A stretch of DNA of 13,121 nucleotides from Oscillospiraceae bacterium. Lineage in GTDB: Bacteria > Bacillota_A > Clostridia > Oscillospirales > Oscillospiraceae. Shown in pieces: positions 7,957 through 13,121 of this stretch; within the stretch, counting starts at the first letter, position 1; every line of letters begins with the position of its first letter. The stretch covers positions 1-13,121 of the forward strand of contig CADBKB010000064.1 of the NCBI GenBank assembly GCA_902795095.1. The letters are read 5' to 3'. The notes below the pieces were generated by a model. The model was not told where the DNA came from, searched no databases, and saw only the letters and a program-made list of their open reading frames with translations. The position numbers and the translations under genes were made by a program.

Positions 7957-8007
7957 CCCTGCGGATACATTATTATTAAGAAAAGAAGCGTCTTCTTCTC
8001 TTCATTC

Positions 8008-8021
8008 GCCCCGCAAGGGGC
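8008..8021. repeat. Small GC palindrome GCCCC-GCAA-GGGGC
   Basis: A perfect 5-bp stem with a GCAA loop lies between the GNAT leader and the tRNA terminator, with no T-run on either side. In make-up it resembles the core of the 33-nt insertion at 2876-2908. It may be a remnant of the same kind of palindromic repeat, or chance. Confidence 0.3.
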
Positions 8022-8030
8022 AGCTTTATG

Positions 8031-8069
8031 AAAAAACACGGTGATTTGTATCCAAATCACCGTGTTTTT
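8031..8069 (-). terminator. Strong intrinsic terminator of tRNA-Leu
   Basis: A 17-bp perfect stem (8032-8048 with 8053-8069) and a 4-nt loop, ending in a T-run on the minus strand (six A at 8031-8036 on the plus strand). It begins directly at the tRNA 3' CCA. The A/T flanks are symmetrical, so it could stop transcription from both directions. Confidence 0.9.
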
Positions 8070-8153
8070 GGTGCGGAAGAGGAGACTTGAACTCCCACGT
8101 CGGTTGACACACGCACCTCAAACGTGCCTGTCTACCTATTCCAGCACTTCCGC
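8069..8153 (-). tRNA. tRNA-Leu (anticodon GAG)
   Basis: The acceptor stem is GCGGAAG/CTTCCGC with an encoded 3' ACCA. The D-stem is CTG/CAG with a GG-containing loop. The anticodon stem is CACGT/GCGTG with loop TTGAGGT, giving anticodon GAG (8117-8119). A long variable arm, as expected for leucine tRNA, precedes the T-arm GGGAG-TTCAAGT-CTCCT. It is transcribed alone from its own promoter and terminator and reads CUC and CUU codons. Confidence 0.95.
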
Positions 8154-8177
8154 ATTTCGCATTTTCAATGCCCGTTT

Positions 8178-8206
8178 ATTATAATGATTCCGGCAGGGTT
8201 TGTCAA
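8178..8206 (-). promoter_or_regulatory. Consensus sigma-A promoter of tRNA-Leu
   Basis: On the minus strand TTGACA (8206-8201), a 17-bp spacer and TATAAT (8183-8178) match the full consensus. The start is expected near 8171, about 18 nt before the mature tRNA 5' end. Confidence 0.9.
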
Positions 8207-8308
8207 CTATATTTCCATCTTTTTTTCGGCAAACTGTTTCGCATAATAAAATCCCACTGTCAACGTAATGCTGTGCCCAGGGGCGTAACATACCGAATAT
8301 TCAACTGG

Positions 8309-8401
8309 TTATCCAGTTTTTCCCTTGATTTTTTATTTGATCAACCCGGTTATGACGAGGAGAACGCGAAGTTTTTCACATTATTCACAGGCTTTTCAAC
8401 A
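8309..8401 (+). other. AT-rich spacer with DnaA-box-like 9-mers
   Basis: Four 9-mers resemble the DnaA box TTATCCACA: TTATCCAGT (8309-8317), TTTTTCACA (8372-8380), TTATTCACA (8381-8389, one mismatch) and TTTTCAACA (8393-8401). The last three are nearly head-to-tail on one strand. AT-rich sequence (8326-8340) lies between. TTATCCAGT also forms part of the inverted repeat AACTGG-TTAT-CCAGTT (8303-8318). No dnaA, dnaN or rpmH is visible, so this is not shown to be the origin. It could be a secondary DnaA site or chance. Otherwise 8207-8453 holds nothing I recognise, and no clear gpr terminator. Confidence 0.3.
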
Positions 8402-8453
8402 TACACCCCCGCAAAGCCCGCTGTATATGCCGTTGACATAAGGGCAAAACCCG

Positions 8454-9266
8454 CTACCGAACAAAATCCTCCAATTCTCTCTGCGACAGCCCCGGCTGCA
8501 GGGCACGGTTGAGGGCGTCGGCAAGCAAACAGGCCATGGAGGCCACGGAAGCGTCGATGTCGGCGGTGGTCACGGCGCGTCCCAGGCCCGATTCGTCCGG
8601 GTCCGTCACCGTGGGCACTCCAAGGGCAAGCACCGGCACGCCCAGGCTTTTCCGGTCCAGTCCGTCGCGGCGGTTGCCCACGCCGGAGCCCGGCTGGATG
8701 CCCGCGTCGGAGAGCTGGATCACGGTACCGATGTGGCTGAGCTCCGCCGCTGCCAGGGCATCCACCGCGATCACGCAGGCGCTGCCCGCCCGGGCCGTCA
8801 CAGCCCGCACCAGCTCCAGGCTCTCAAGGCCGGTCCGTCCCTTGACCCCCGGGCAGAAGGCGCTGACGCTGCGAAGGCGCGGAAACTGCCCGGCCAGATG
8901 GGCCGTGATCAGCAGCCGGTCCACGCTGCGCGCGCCCAGGGCGTCGGCGGTCACCGCCCGGTTGCCCAGGCCCACGACCGTCACCGCGCCGCGCGCCGGC
9001 AGGAGCTTGCCCAGATGCCCGGCAAGCTGGGCCGCCGCCTCGGCCCGCGTCTGTGCGTCTGTGTCCTGCAGCTCCATGGACAGGTAGGTCCCCCTGGCCT
9101 TTCCCATGCGCCGCGCCCCCTGTTCGTCCAGCACCTGCACCACGGTGGTACGGATGGACCCGCGCTGCTTCGTTTCCGCGCGCACGCCGGGCAGCGACGA
9201 CGCGCTTTCCTCCGCGCTGAGGAGTCCGTGGATCTCCATGGCAAGATCGGTTCGTTTCATTTTCAT
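8454..9266 (-). CDS. gpr: Germination protease GPR (peptidase family A25), short form
   Basis: GPR degrades the small acid-soluble proteins that coat spore DNA when spores germinate; it is made in the forespore as a zymogen. Family signatures are clear: RTDLAMEIHGL (5-15), GTYLSMEL, VVGLGNRAVTADALG (97-111), CPGVKGRTGLESLE, AVDALAA (167-173) and SDAGIQPGSGVGNRR (186-200), then GVPTV. D108 and D169 match the two essential aspartates of Bacillus GPR. At 270 residues it is about 100 shorter than the Bacillus enzyme: only four residues precede RTDLA, and a ~70-80 residue block after GVPTV is missing. The ATG at 9266 directly touches a G-run; the second ATG at 9260 has that G-run 6 nt upstream and may be the true start. 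An in-frame TAA just upstream rules out a longer N-terminus. Confidence 0.93.
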   Translation of the reverse strand: MKMKRTDLAMEIHGLLSAEESASSLPGVRAETKQRGSIRTTVVQVLDEQGARRMGKARGTYLSMELQDTDAQTRAEAAAQLAGHLGKLLPARGAVTVVGLGNRAVTADALGARSVDRLLITAHLAGQFPRLRSVSAFCPGVKGRTGLESLELVRAVTARAGSACVIAVDALAAAELSHIGTVIQLSDAGIQPGSGVGNRRDGLDRKSLGVPVLALGVPTVTDPDESGLGRAVTTADIDASVASMACLLADALNRALQPGLSQRELEDFVR

Positions 9267-9276
9267 CCCCCCGTTT

Positions 9277-9305
9277 TAGTATGCCGGATCCCGCAAAATT
9301 CATCC
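9277..9305 (-). promoter_or_regulatory. Sigma-G type forespore promoter of gpr
   Basis: The minus strand carries CATACTA (9283-9277), an exact match to the sigma-G -10, with GGATG (9305-9301) 17 bp upstream close to the GMATR -35. Bacillus gpr is known to be forespore-specific. The start would fall near 9270, leaving only about 4-10 nt before the start codon. Confidence 0.6.
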
Positions 9306-9384
9306 CCCGCTCCCCGCCGGAGTGTTTCCGGCCCCGCAGCGTGTTCTTTTTTTATGAAACAGATCAAAAAAAGCAAAAAGACTA

Positions 9385-9413
9385 TTGATTTTTTCCCTTT
9401 GTGCAGATATAAT
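9385..9413 (+). promoter_or_regulatory. Sigma-A promoter of rpsT
   Basis: TTGATT (9385-9390), a 17-bp spacer and TATAAT (9408-9413). The expected start near 9420 gives a leader of about 60 nt. Confidence 0.8.
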
Positions 9414-9433
9414 ATCTAACTGCATGAAGTTCA

Positions 9434-9463
9434 CGCGATGTTATTTCTCGACATAACAGCGCG
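9434..9463 (+). other. Leader hairpin upstream of rpsT
   Basis: CGCGATGTTAT (9434-9444) pairs with ATAACAGCGCG (9453-9463) over 11 positions with one A-G mismatch and an 8-nt loop. It ends about 5 nt before AGGAGG (9469-9474). Ribosomal protein leaders are often autoregulatory; a role in S20 feedback control is inference. Confidence 0.45.
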
Positions 9464-9482
9464 TCCAGAGGAGGTGTAATCC

Positions 9483-9746
9483 GTGCCCAACATCAAATCC
9501 GCAAAGAAAAGAGTTCTGATCTCCAAGGTTGAGAACGAGCGTAACAAGGCTGCGAAGTCCGCGCTCAAGACCACTGTGAAGAAGTTCGACGCCGCCGTCA
9601 CTTCCGGCGACAAGGACCTGGCCGACGCCGCCTTCAAGGCTGCTGTGAAGTCTGTGGACAAGGCCGTGAAAAAGGGGATCCTTCACAAGAACACTGCTGC
9701 CCGCAAGAAGAGCAGCATGGCCGTGAAGATGAACAAGCTGGCCTGA
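9483..9746 (+). CDS. rpsT: 30S ribosomal protein S20
   Basis: 87 residues, the normal S20 length. The start MPNIKSAKKRV and the lysine/alanine-rich three-helix pattern ending GILHKNTAARKKS are diagnostic. S20 binds 16S rRNA early in small-subunit assembly. Translation starts at GTG (9483), set by AGGAGG 8 nt upstream; GTG or other weak starts are common for autoregulated ribosomal genes. It has its own promoter and terminator and is divergent from gpr, a neighbourhood known in Clostridia. Confidence 0.97.
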   Translation: MPNIKSAKKRVLISKVENERNKAAKSALKTTVKKFDAAVTSGDKDLADAAFKAAVKSVDKAVKKGILHKNTAARKKSSMAVKMNKLA

Positions 9747-9756
9747 GCCTTCGCAT

Positions 9757-9801
9757 GAAAAATTCCTCCTTCCCGCTTCCGGGAAGGGGTTTTTCATTTT
9801 T
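9757..9801 (+). terminator. Intrinsic terminator of rpsT
   Basis: CCTTCCCG-CTTC-CGGGAAGG (9768-9787) is an 8-bp stem extended outward by GAAAAA/TTTTTC (9757-9762 with 9790-9795) and followed by ATTTTT. It begins 11 nt after the rpsT stop. Confidence 0.9.
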
Positions 9802-9811
9802 ATACGCATAC

Positions 9812-9843
9812 AAAAACGTCCCCCCGGCACAGCCGGAGGGACG
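9812..9843 (-). terminator. Intrinsic terminator of the parvulin gene
   Basis: On the minus strand CGTCCCTCCGGC (9843-9832), loop TGT and GCCGGGGGGACG (9828-9817) form a 12-bp stem with one G-U pair, followed by TTTTT (9816-9812). It is convergent with the rpsT terminator. Confidence 0.9.
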
Positions 9844-9864
9844 CTTTGTGTGTTGCCGAAACGC

Positions 9865-11493
9865 TTATTCCGCGGGAGCTTCGCTGGAGCCGAGCACGAG
9901 ATCCGTACGCAGGAACTTGGTGCCGGCCTCGTCCAGGGTGGCGTCCTTGCCTTCGACGATCTTCTCGGACCATTCGTTGTAGGCTTCTTCCTTCAGATCA
10001 TTCAGGATCTGGGTCTTGCGATAGGTTTCGCCCTCGCCCACGAAGTACATGATATGGTAGCCGTAGGTCGTCTTGACCACGGCGGTATCGCCGGGCTTTC
10101 TGGAGGCGTCGAAGCACCAGTCGTTGAACTCCTGGACCATCTGGCCCTTGTAGACGTTCTCATACAGGCCGCCCTGCTCGGCGTTGTCGGAGGAGTTCTC
10201 CTCGGCCAGCTTGGCAAAGCTGTCCTCGGTGGCCTCGCCGGCCTTCCAGTCGGCCAGGAGCTGCTCGGCCTTGGCCTTGGCGGCGGCGTCGGCGGCTTCG
10301 GAGGCCTTGTCGGGGGTGCCGTCGTTGTCGGAGTCCTCGTCGTTCTCCGGGGCGATCAGGATATGGCGCACATTGACGGTATTGTACTCGTTCTTATCCG
10401 TGGACAGGAAGTAAACGACATAGTAGCCGTTCCCGCTGTCTTCGAAGGCGGAAACATCGCCGGCCTTGCGGGCGCTGTCGAACACCCAGTCAACGAACAG
10501 CGAGTTGACGCTGTCGTAGGCAGTATTGGCGTTGAGGGTGGCGTCGGCGTCTTCATAGGTCTGCTTGGAGCTCTCGGGGGCCAGCTCCAGAGCCATGTCG
10601 GAGAAGCCCTTCTCGGAGGTGGCGGCGGCGACCATCTTATCGGCGTCGGCCTTGGCCTTCTTCATGGCCTCCTCGGTCTCAGCGGTCTTCTCCTCCTCGG
10701 TCTTCTCCTCGTCATCCTCGGAGGCCTCGGGCTTATAGTTACTCGCGCTGATAAAATAGGAGCGATAGGTGGCGTTGGAATACTTGGCGGGATTCTCGTC
10801 GTCCTTGGCCTGGATATCGGCGTCGGAGAATTCGCGCTCATCGTCGAGCTTCTGGGCATACTCGGAGGCGGTGGCGCGGATGCGCTGATAGGACAGATAG
10901 GTATCCTTGGTGCAGCCCTTGCCGTAGACCTGATCGAAATACTGATTGAGGGACTTGAAGCCGTTTTCCTTGACCTGGGTCTCGAGGGTGGCGAGGCTGT
11001 CCTTGATGGACTGCTCGCTCTCGGCGCTCAGGGTATAGCCGGCGGCCTTCGCCTCGTCATAAACGGCATAGTCGAACTTTGCGGTGTCGGCGGCGCTCTT
11101 CATGAAATACTCCGCCCAGGTCTCGCCGGTCTCCTGATCATAGACCTGCTGGTCGATGGGCTGGGAGGGATCGGACATAAAATAGCTGATATAGGAGCCG
11201 TAATTCTGATAGAACGCGTTGATTGCGTCATAATAATAGTGGCTGAACTCCACGGCAGACAGCTCATGATCGCCGGTCCGCAGGGCTACGGTCTTGCGGG
11301 GCAGGGACTTGGGTCGGAGCACCAGGCCATAGAACAGGCCGAGACAGATGGCCAGCACCAGCACGATGGCAATGACGCTGATGGTGGTACGCCGGGTCTT
11401 TCTTTTCTTTTCCTGGGCTGCTTTGAGCTGCTTGGGGCTCTGGCCTGCCTCGGCCAGGGCCTGCCGCTTTTTTCTTTCACGTGATGCACTCAT
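9865..11493 (-). CDS. Membrane-anchored parvulin-type peptidyl-prolyl isomerase (PrsA/SurA-like)
   Basis: 542 residues. A basic N-terminus of about 37 residues is followed by a single transmembrane helix (about 38-58), so most of the protein lies outside the membrane. There is no lipobox, unlike Bacillus PrsA. A SurA-N-like helical region spans about 75-240. A degenerate parvulin-like domain (about 241-365) contains FDSARKAGDVSAF and GNGYYVVYFL. The canonical parvulin domain (about 373-487) contains VRHILIAP, FAKLAEENSSDN, GGLYE, FDASRKPGDTAVV and YGYHIMYFV, with H377 and H480. Acidic stretches sit in both domains: about 259-275, and DSDNDGTPD at 387-395, which resembles a calcium-binding loop. 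Such proteins fold secreted and cell-wall proteins. The start at 11493 has GAGAGGAAG upstream. Confidence 0.9.
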   Translation of the reverse strand: MSASRERKKRQALAEAGQSPKQLKAAQEKKRKTRRTTISVIAIVLVLAICLGLFYGLVLRPKSLPRKTVALRTGDHELSAVEFSHYYYDAINAFYQNYGSYISYFMSDPSQPIDQQVYDQETGETWAEYFMKSAADTAKFDYAVYDEAKAAGYTLSAESEQSIKDSLATLETQVKENGFKSLNQYFDQVYGKGCTKDTYLSYQRIRATASEYAQKLDDEREFSDADIQAKDDENPAKYSNATYRSYFISASNYKPEASEDDEEKTEEEKTAETEEAMKKAKADADKMVAAATSEKGFSDMALELAPESSKQTYEDADATLNANTAYDSVNSLFVDWVFDSARKAGDVSAFEDSGNGYYVVYFLSTDKNEYNTVNVRHILIAPENDEDSDNDGTPDKASEAADAAAKAKAEQLLADWKAGEATEDSFAKLAEENSSDNAEQGGLYENVYKGQMVQEFNDWCFDASRKPGDTAVVKTTYGYHIMYFVGEGETYRKTQILNDLKEEAYNEWSEKIVEGKDATLDEAGTKFLRTDLVLGSSEAPAE

Positions 11494-11553
11494 GGTGATT
11501 CTTCCTCTCGATCAATTGGTATTCGCGTGTCGCTGATGCGAACGATTATAGCC

Positions 11554-11582
11554 ATTATAACGAATGCCACCGTCAGATGCAA
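11554..11582 (-). promoter_or_regulatory. Sigma-A promoter of the parvulin gene
   Basis: On the minus strand TTGCAT (11582-11577), a 17-bp spacer and TATAAT (11559-11554). A second TATAAT follows at 11550-11545. It lies between the 6S-like RNA terminator and the gene. Confidence 0.75.
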
Positions 11583-11606
11583 GAGCATTTTTTGGAATTT
11601 CGACAC

Positions 11607-11636
11607 AAAACGGCAGTACGCCGGAGCGTACTGCCG
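11607..11636 (-). terminator. Intrinsic terminator after the 6S-like RNA
   Basis: An 11-bp perfect stem (11611-11621 with 11626-11636) with a 4-nt loop, followed on the minus strand by TTTT. It ends the transcript before the parvulin promoter. Confidence 0.85.
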
Positions 11637-11650
11637 CCATTCTATAAAGG

Positions 11651-11838
11651 TCCCCGCCATGGCCGTGAGAGCCCAGTTATAACCTGCACACAACGGCAGG
11701 TGGGTCGCCTCTCCCATTCTTCGCTGCTTCCAACTTCCGCGCTGTATCGAGTACAGGCGGGAGGCCTGCAATCCGAATGAGAAGTACAGCGTCCCTATTA
11801 TTTAATGTGGGTTTAAGTGGGTCCTACACGAACCAGGC
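11651..11838 (-). ncRNA. ssrS: Candidate 6S RNA
   Basis: There is no credible protein here, but the minus strand folds as a long rod with 6S architecture. The closing stem is 11818-11842 with 11652-11675, about 23 pairs with small bulges. A terminal arm (11702-11795) begins GGGACGCU/GGCGACCC and continues CUC-AUUC/GAAU-GAG to an apical CUGUA-CUCGA-UACAG hairpin. Between the stems is a large open region whose 3' side holds a small hairpin, ACCUGC-8 nt-GCAGGU (11682-11701), placed as in E. coli 6S. 6S RNA mimics an open promoter and binds the housekeeping RNA polymerase, mainly in stationary phase. Identification rests on folding and context, not on a database match. The ends are inferred from the terminator and a weak -10. 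Another structured RNA family remains possible. Confidence 0.65.
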
Positions 11839-11843
11839 AGGGA

Positions 11844-11849
11844 GTTATA
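11844..11849 (-). promoter_or_regulatory. Possible -10 of the 6S-like RNA
   Basis: GTATAAC on the minus strand gives TATAAC just after the DUF1292 stop codon, with start near 11837, matching the closing stem. No good -35 is visible in the end of the DUF1292 gene. The RNA might instead be processed from the DUF1292 transcript. Confidence 0.4.
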
Positions 11850-11853
11850 CGGT

Positions 11854-12126
11854 TTACTCGTCTTCCTCATACATCTGCTCGATCAGCAGCTCGTAGACCT
11901 TATCCAGCTCATCGTCGTCATCGACGGCCACAAGTATCTCCTCGCCGTCCTCTTCGACGGCCTTGAGAATGCAGACCTCCAGCTCCTCGTCCTCATCGGT
12001 GTCTGCGGGAGCCAGGGCATAATAGAGCGCGCCCATGTACTCCACGGTGGAAAGAATCTCCAGCTCGTATTCAACGCCGTCTTCGTCTGTAATTGTGATG
12101 AAATCCCGGCCGAAATCCGTATCCAT
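11854..12126 (-). CDS. DUF1292 family small acidic protein (YrzB-like)
   Basis: 90 residues, strongly acidic. It has the DUF1292 pattern ITITDEDGVEYELEIL near residues 10-25, MGALYYALAP in the middle, an EEILVAVDDDDELDKVYELL segment and an acidic tail. The family is widespread in Firmicutes, and its biochemical function is not established. In many genomes it sits near ruvX and alaS, which are not in this window. The ATG at 12126 follows AAGGAGG (12133-12139) at ideal spacing. The gene has its own promoter. The 6S-like RNA starts within about 15 nt of its stop, with no terminator between, so the two may share a transcript. Confidence 0.9.
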   Translation of the reverse strand: MDTDFGRDFITITDEDGVEYELEILSTVEYMGALYYALAPADTDEDEELEVCILKAVEEDGEEILVAVDDDDELDKVYELLIEQMYEEDE

Positions 12127-12154
12127 GGTCGCCCTCCTTGCGTTTGCTGGCTCT

Positions 12155-12182
12155 ATTGTACCACATCACGCCAGAAAATCAA
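12155..12182 (-). promoter_or_regulatory. Promoter of the DUF1292 gene
   Basis: On the minus strand TTGATT (12182-12177), a 16-bp spacer and TACAAT (12160-12155), with TG one base upstream (extended -10, TGGTACAAT). The start is expected near 12148. Confidence 0.7.
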
Positions 12183-12376
12183 GAGGCAAAGCGCAGTTTC
12201 TTGCTGATTTCCTCAGAAAAGATTCGCCTCAATTCTCCATTTTTGTGCTATTTGACCAATTCCGATTGTCAGAAATTGTGAAATACATGGGCGCTCCCTT
12301 CCGGCGAAGTTCCGGCGTGTTCAGAAAAAATTCACGATTGAAACCCGTTTCCGGCATTCCATCTGTTTGACATATA
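12183..12376. other. Intergenic spacer with no recognised feature
   Basis: This is the divergent spacer between the DUF1292 promoter and the penicillin-binding protein promoter. I see no gene with a ribosome binding site, no terminator and no strong hairpin. TTGACA at 12367-12372 has no -10 at a normal distance. Confidence 0.5.
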
Positions 12377-12385
12377 TGCTATAAT
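12377..12385 (+). promoter_or_regulatory. Extended -10 promoter of the penicillin-binding protein gene
   Basis: TGCTATAAT is a perfect extended -10; the matching -35 position (TTCCAT) is weak. A second TATACT lies at 12400-12405. The start is expected near 12392, giving a leader of about 75 nt. Confidence 0.55.
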
Positions 12386-12430
12386 ATAGAATGTTGTATT
12401 ATACTGTTTCGACAGATCATCATTGCATTC

Positions 12431-12448
12431 AAGCCGCTTCCGGCTTTT
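12431..12448 (+). other. Leader hairpin with short U-run before the penicillin-binding protein gene
   Basis: AAGCCG-CTTC-CGGCTT is a perfect 6-bp stem with a CTTC loop, and its end merges into a run of four T. It ends 4 nt before AGGAGG (12453-12458). It is too short for a sure terminator but could act as a weak attenuator or stabilise the 5' end. Confidence 0.4.
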
Positions 12449-12466
12449 GCGCAGGAGGATCCTTCC

Positions 12467-13121
12467 ATGGACGAAAATAAAAAAAGACGCAGAGAATTCA
12501 ATCGGCGCAAGCGCGCAGCCAACGACCGGGACAGCGCCCCGATCGTCATTGTGCGCGTCTTGTGGTTTTTGGTGAAGCTTGCCGCAGGCGCTGCCGCCAC
12601 GCTGCTGCTGATCGCCCTCATCGCGGGCATATTATTCTCCGTGGATATGGCAACCTATCTGAAGGACGACGTCCTGGTCTCCTCGGATATGTCCCTGGAC
12701 GATTATTCCCTGAGCCAGACCTCCTTCATCTATGCCATGAACAAGCAGACCGGCCAGTATGAGGAGCTCCAGCAGATCTACGCCACGGAGAACCGCATCT
12801 GGGCCGATCTTGAGGAGATCCCCGATAATCTGATCAACGCCGCCGTGGCCATCGAGGATAAGCGCTTCTTCGAGCATCAGGGTGTGGACTGGCGGCGCAC
12901 CATCAGCGCCTGCGGATCGATGTTCTTCGGCTCCGGCGGAGATTCCTTCGGCGGCTCCACCATCACCCAGCAGCTCATCAAGAACCTCACCGGCGACGAC
13001 CAGGTCACCGTGCGGCGCAAGCTGCAGGAGATTTTCCGCGCCCTGCAATTTGAAAAGAAATACACGAAAGAGGAGATCGTGGAGTGGTATCTCAATACGA
13101 TCTACCTCGGTGAGGGCGCCT
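12467..13121 (+). CDS. Class A penicillin-binding protein, N-terminal part (truncated by window edge)
   Basis: 218 codons are visible. A basic cytoplasmic tail (1-24) and one membrane helix (about 26-58) precede a family 51 glycosyltransferase domain. Its motifs appear in order: AIEDKRFFEHQGVD (128-141, catalytic Glu E130), GGSTITQQLIKNL (162-174), RRKLQEIFRAL (183-193) and EEIVEWYLNTIYLG (202-215). This domain polymerises lipid II into glycan strands at the outer membrane face. A transpeptidase domain is expected beyond the edge, but a monofunctional form cannot be excluded. The ATG at 12467 follows AGGAGG with an 8-nt gap. Confidence 0.92.
   Translation, partial: MDENKKRRREFNRRKRAANDRDSAPIVIVRVLWFLVKLAAGAAATLLLIALIAGILFSVDMATYLKDDVLVSSDMSLDDYSLSQTSFIYAMNKQTGQYEELQQIYATENRIWADLEEIPDNLINAAVAIEDKRFFEHQGVDWRRTISACGSMFFGSGGDSFGGSTITQQLIKNLTGDDQVTVRRKLQEIFRALQFEKKYTKEEIVEWYLNTIYLGEGA

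Noticed and set aside
8303..8330. AACTGG-TTAT-CCAGTT hairpin followed by T-rich sequence as a plus-strand terminator
   Set aside because: The stem is short and AT-rich, the T-run is interrupted, and no plus-strand gene precedes it.
9316..9352. GCCGGA-GTGTT-TCCGGC hairpin followed by a T-run on the plus strand
   Set aside because: The T-run begins about 14 nt after the stem and there is no plus-strand gene upstream, so it is not a convincing terminator.
9850..11484. A 544-codon plus-strand open reading frame opposite the parvulin gene
   Set aside because: This is the same in-register antisense effect of codon bias. It overlaps the parvulin terminator and lacks domains, while the minus-strand gene has clear parvulin motifs, a promoter and a terminator.
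11490..11771. A 93-codon minus-strand reading frame between the parvulin and DUF1292 genes
   Set aside because: It runs through the structured RNA, its terminator and the parvulin promoter, and has no family resemblance, so it is not a gene.
11650..11850. SRP RNA (because of GGAAGCAGC), T-box or a riboswitch for the parvulin gene
   Set aside because: The full SRP helix 8 motif is absent, there is no T-box sequence, and an independent terminator plus a separate promoter lie before the parvulin gene. The rod-like fold fits 6S RNA better.
12367..12385. TTGACA (12367) paired with TATAAT (12380) as a standard promoter
   Set aside because: The spacing is only 7 bp. The extended -10 TGCTATAAT alone is the better explanation.

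Overview
The window looks like chromosome from a GC-rich, spore-forming gut clostridium, most likely in the Oscillospiraceae/Ruminococcaceae group. The reasons are a germination protease gene beside rpsT, Gram-positive style ribosome binding sites and sigma-A promoters, a DUF1292 gene, a class A penicillin-binding protein, and a very large secreted modular protein of gut Firmicutes type. The taxonomic placement is inference; no 16S or other marker is present.

Left half (1-7430, all minus strand). One giant gene starts at 6700 and runs off the left edge, so at least 2233 codons are seen. It encodes a secreted protein with a signal peptide, a CotH-type kinase-like domain, four copies of an unnamed ~100-residue module, three concanavalin-like beta-sandwich domains of the GH43 C-terminal type, FIVAR-like helical linkers, CxxCG mini-motifs and a complete CE1/esterase-D type esterase. 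Upstream and on the same strand is a MarR-family regulator with a consensus sigma-A promoter and a perfect palindrome over its start site. No terminator or strong promoter separates the two, so they are probably co-transcribed. This looks like a regulated surface system acting on plant polysaccharide.

Middle (7330-9850). A GNAT acetyltransferase ends at a terminator that insulates marR. Next come tRNA-Leu(GAG), with a perfect-consensus promoter and a strong terminator, then an AT-rich spacer holding DnaA-box-like 9-mers. A compact germination protease gene (gpr) with a sigma-G type -10 follows. It is divergent from rpsT (ribosomal protein S20), which has its own promoter, a leader hairpin and a terminator.

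Right part (9812-13121). A membrane-anchored parvulin-type foldase (PrsA/SurA-like) lies on the minus strand. Upstream of it is a structured RNA of about 190 nt that folds like 6S RNA and has its own terminator, directly abutting the DUF1292 gene. A divergent class A penicillin-binding protein gene runs off the right edge.

Most of the right part is housekeeping: sporulation, translation, envelope assembly and a polymerase-regulating RNA. The least ordinary pieces are the giant CotH-esterase protein with its MarR partner, a 33-nt palindromic in-frame insertion inside it, the candidate 6S RNA, and the short germination protease with an almost leaderless sigma-G promoter.
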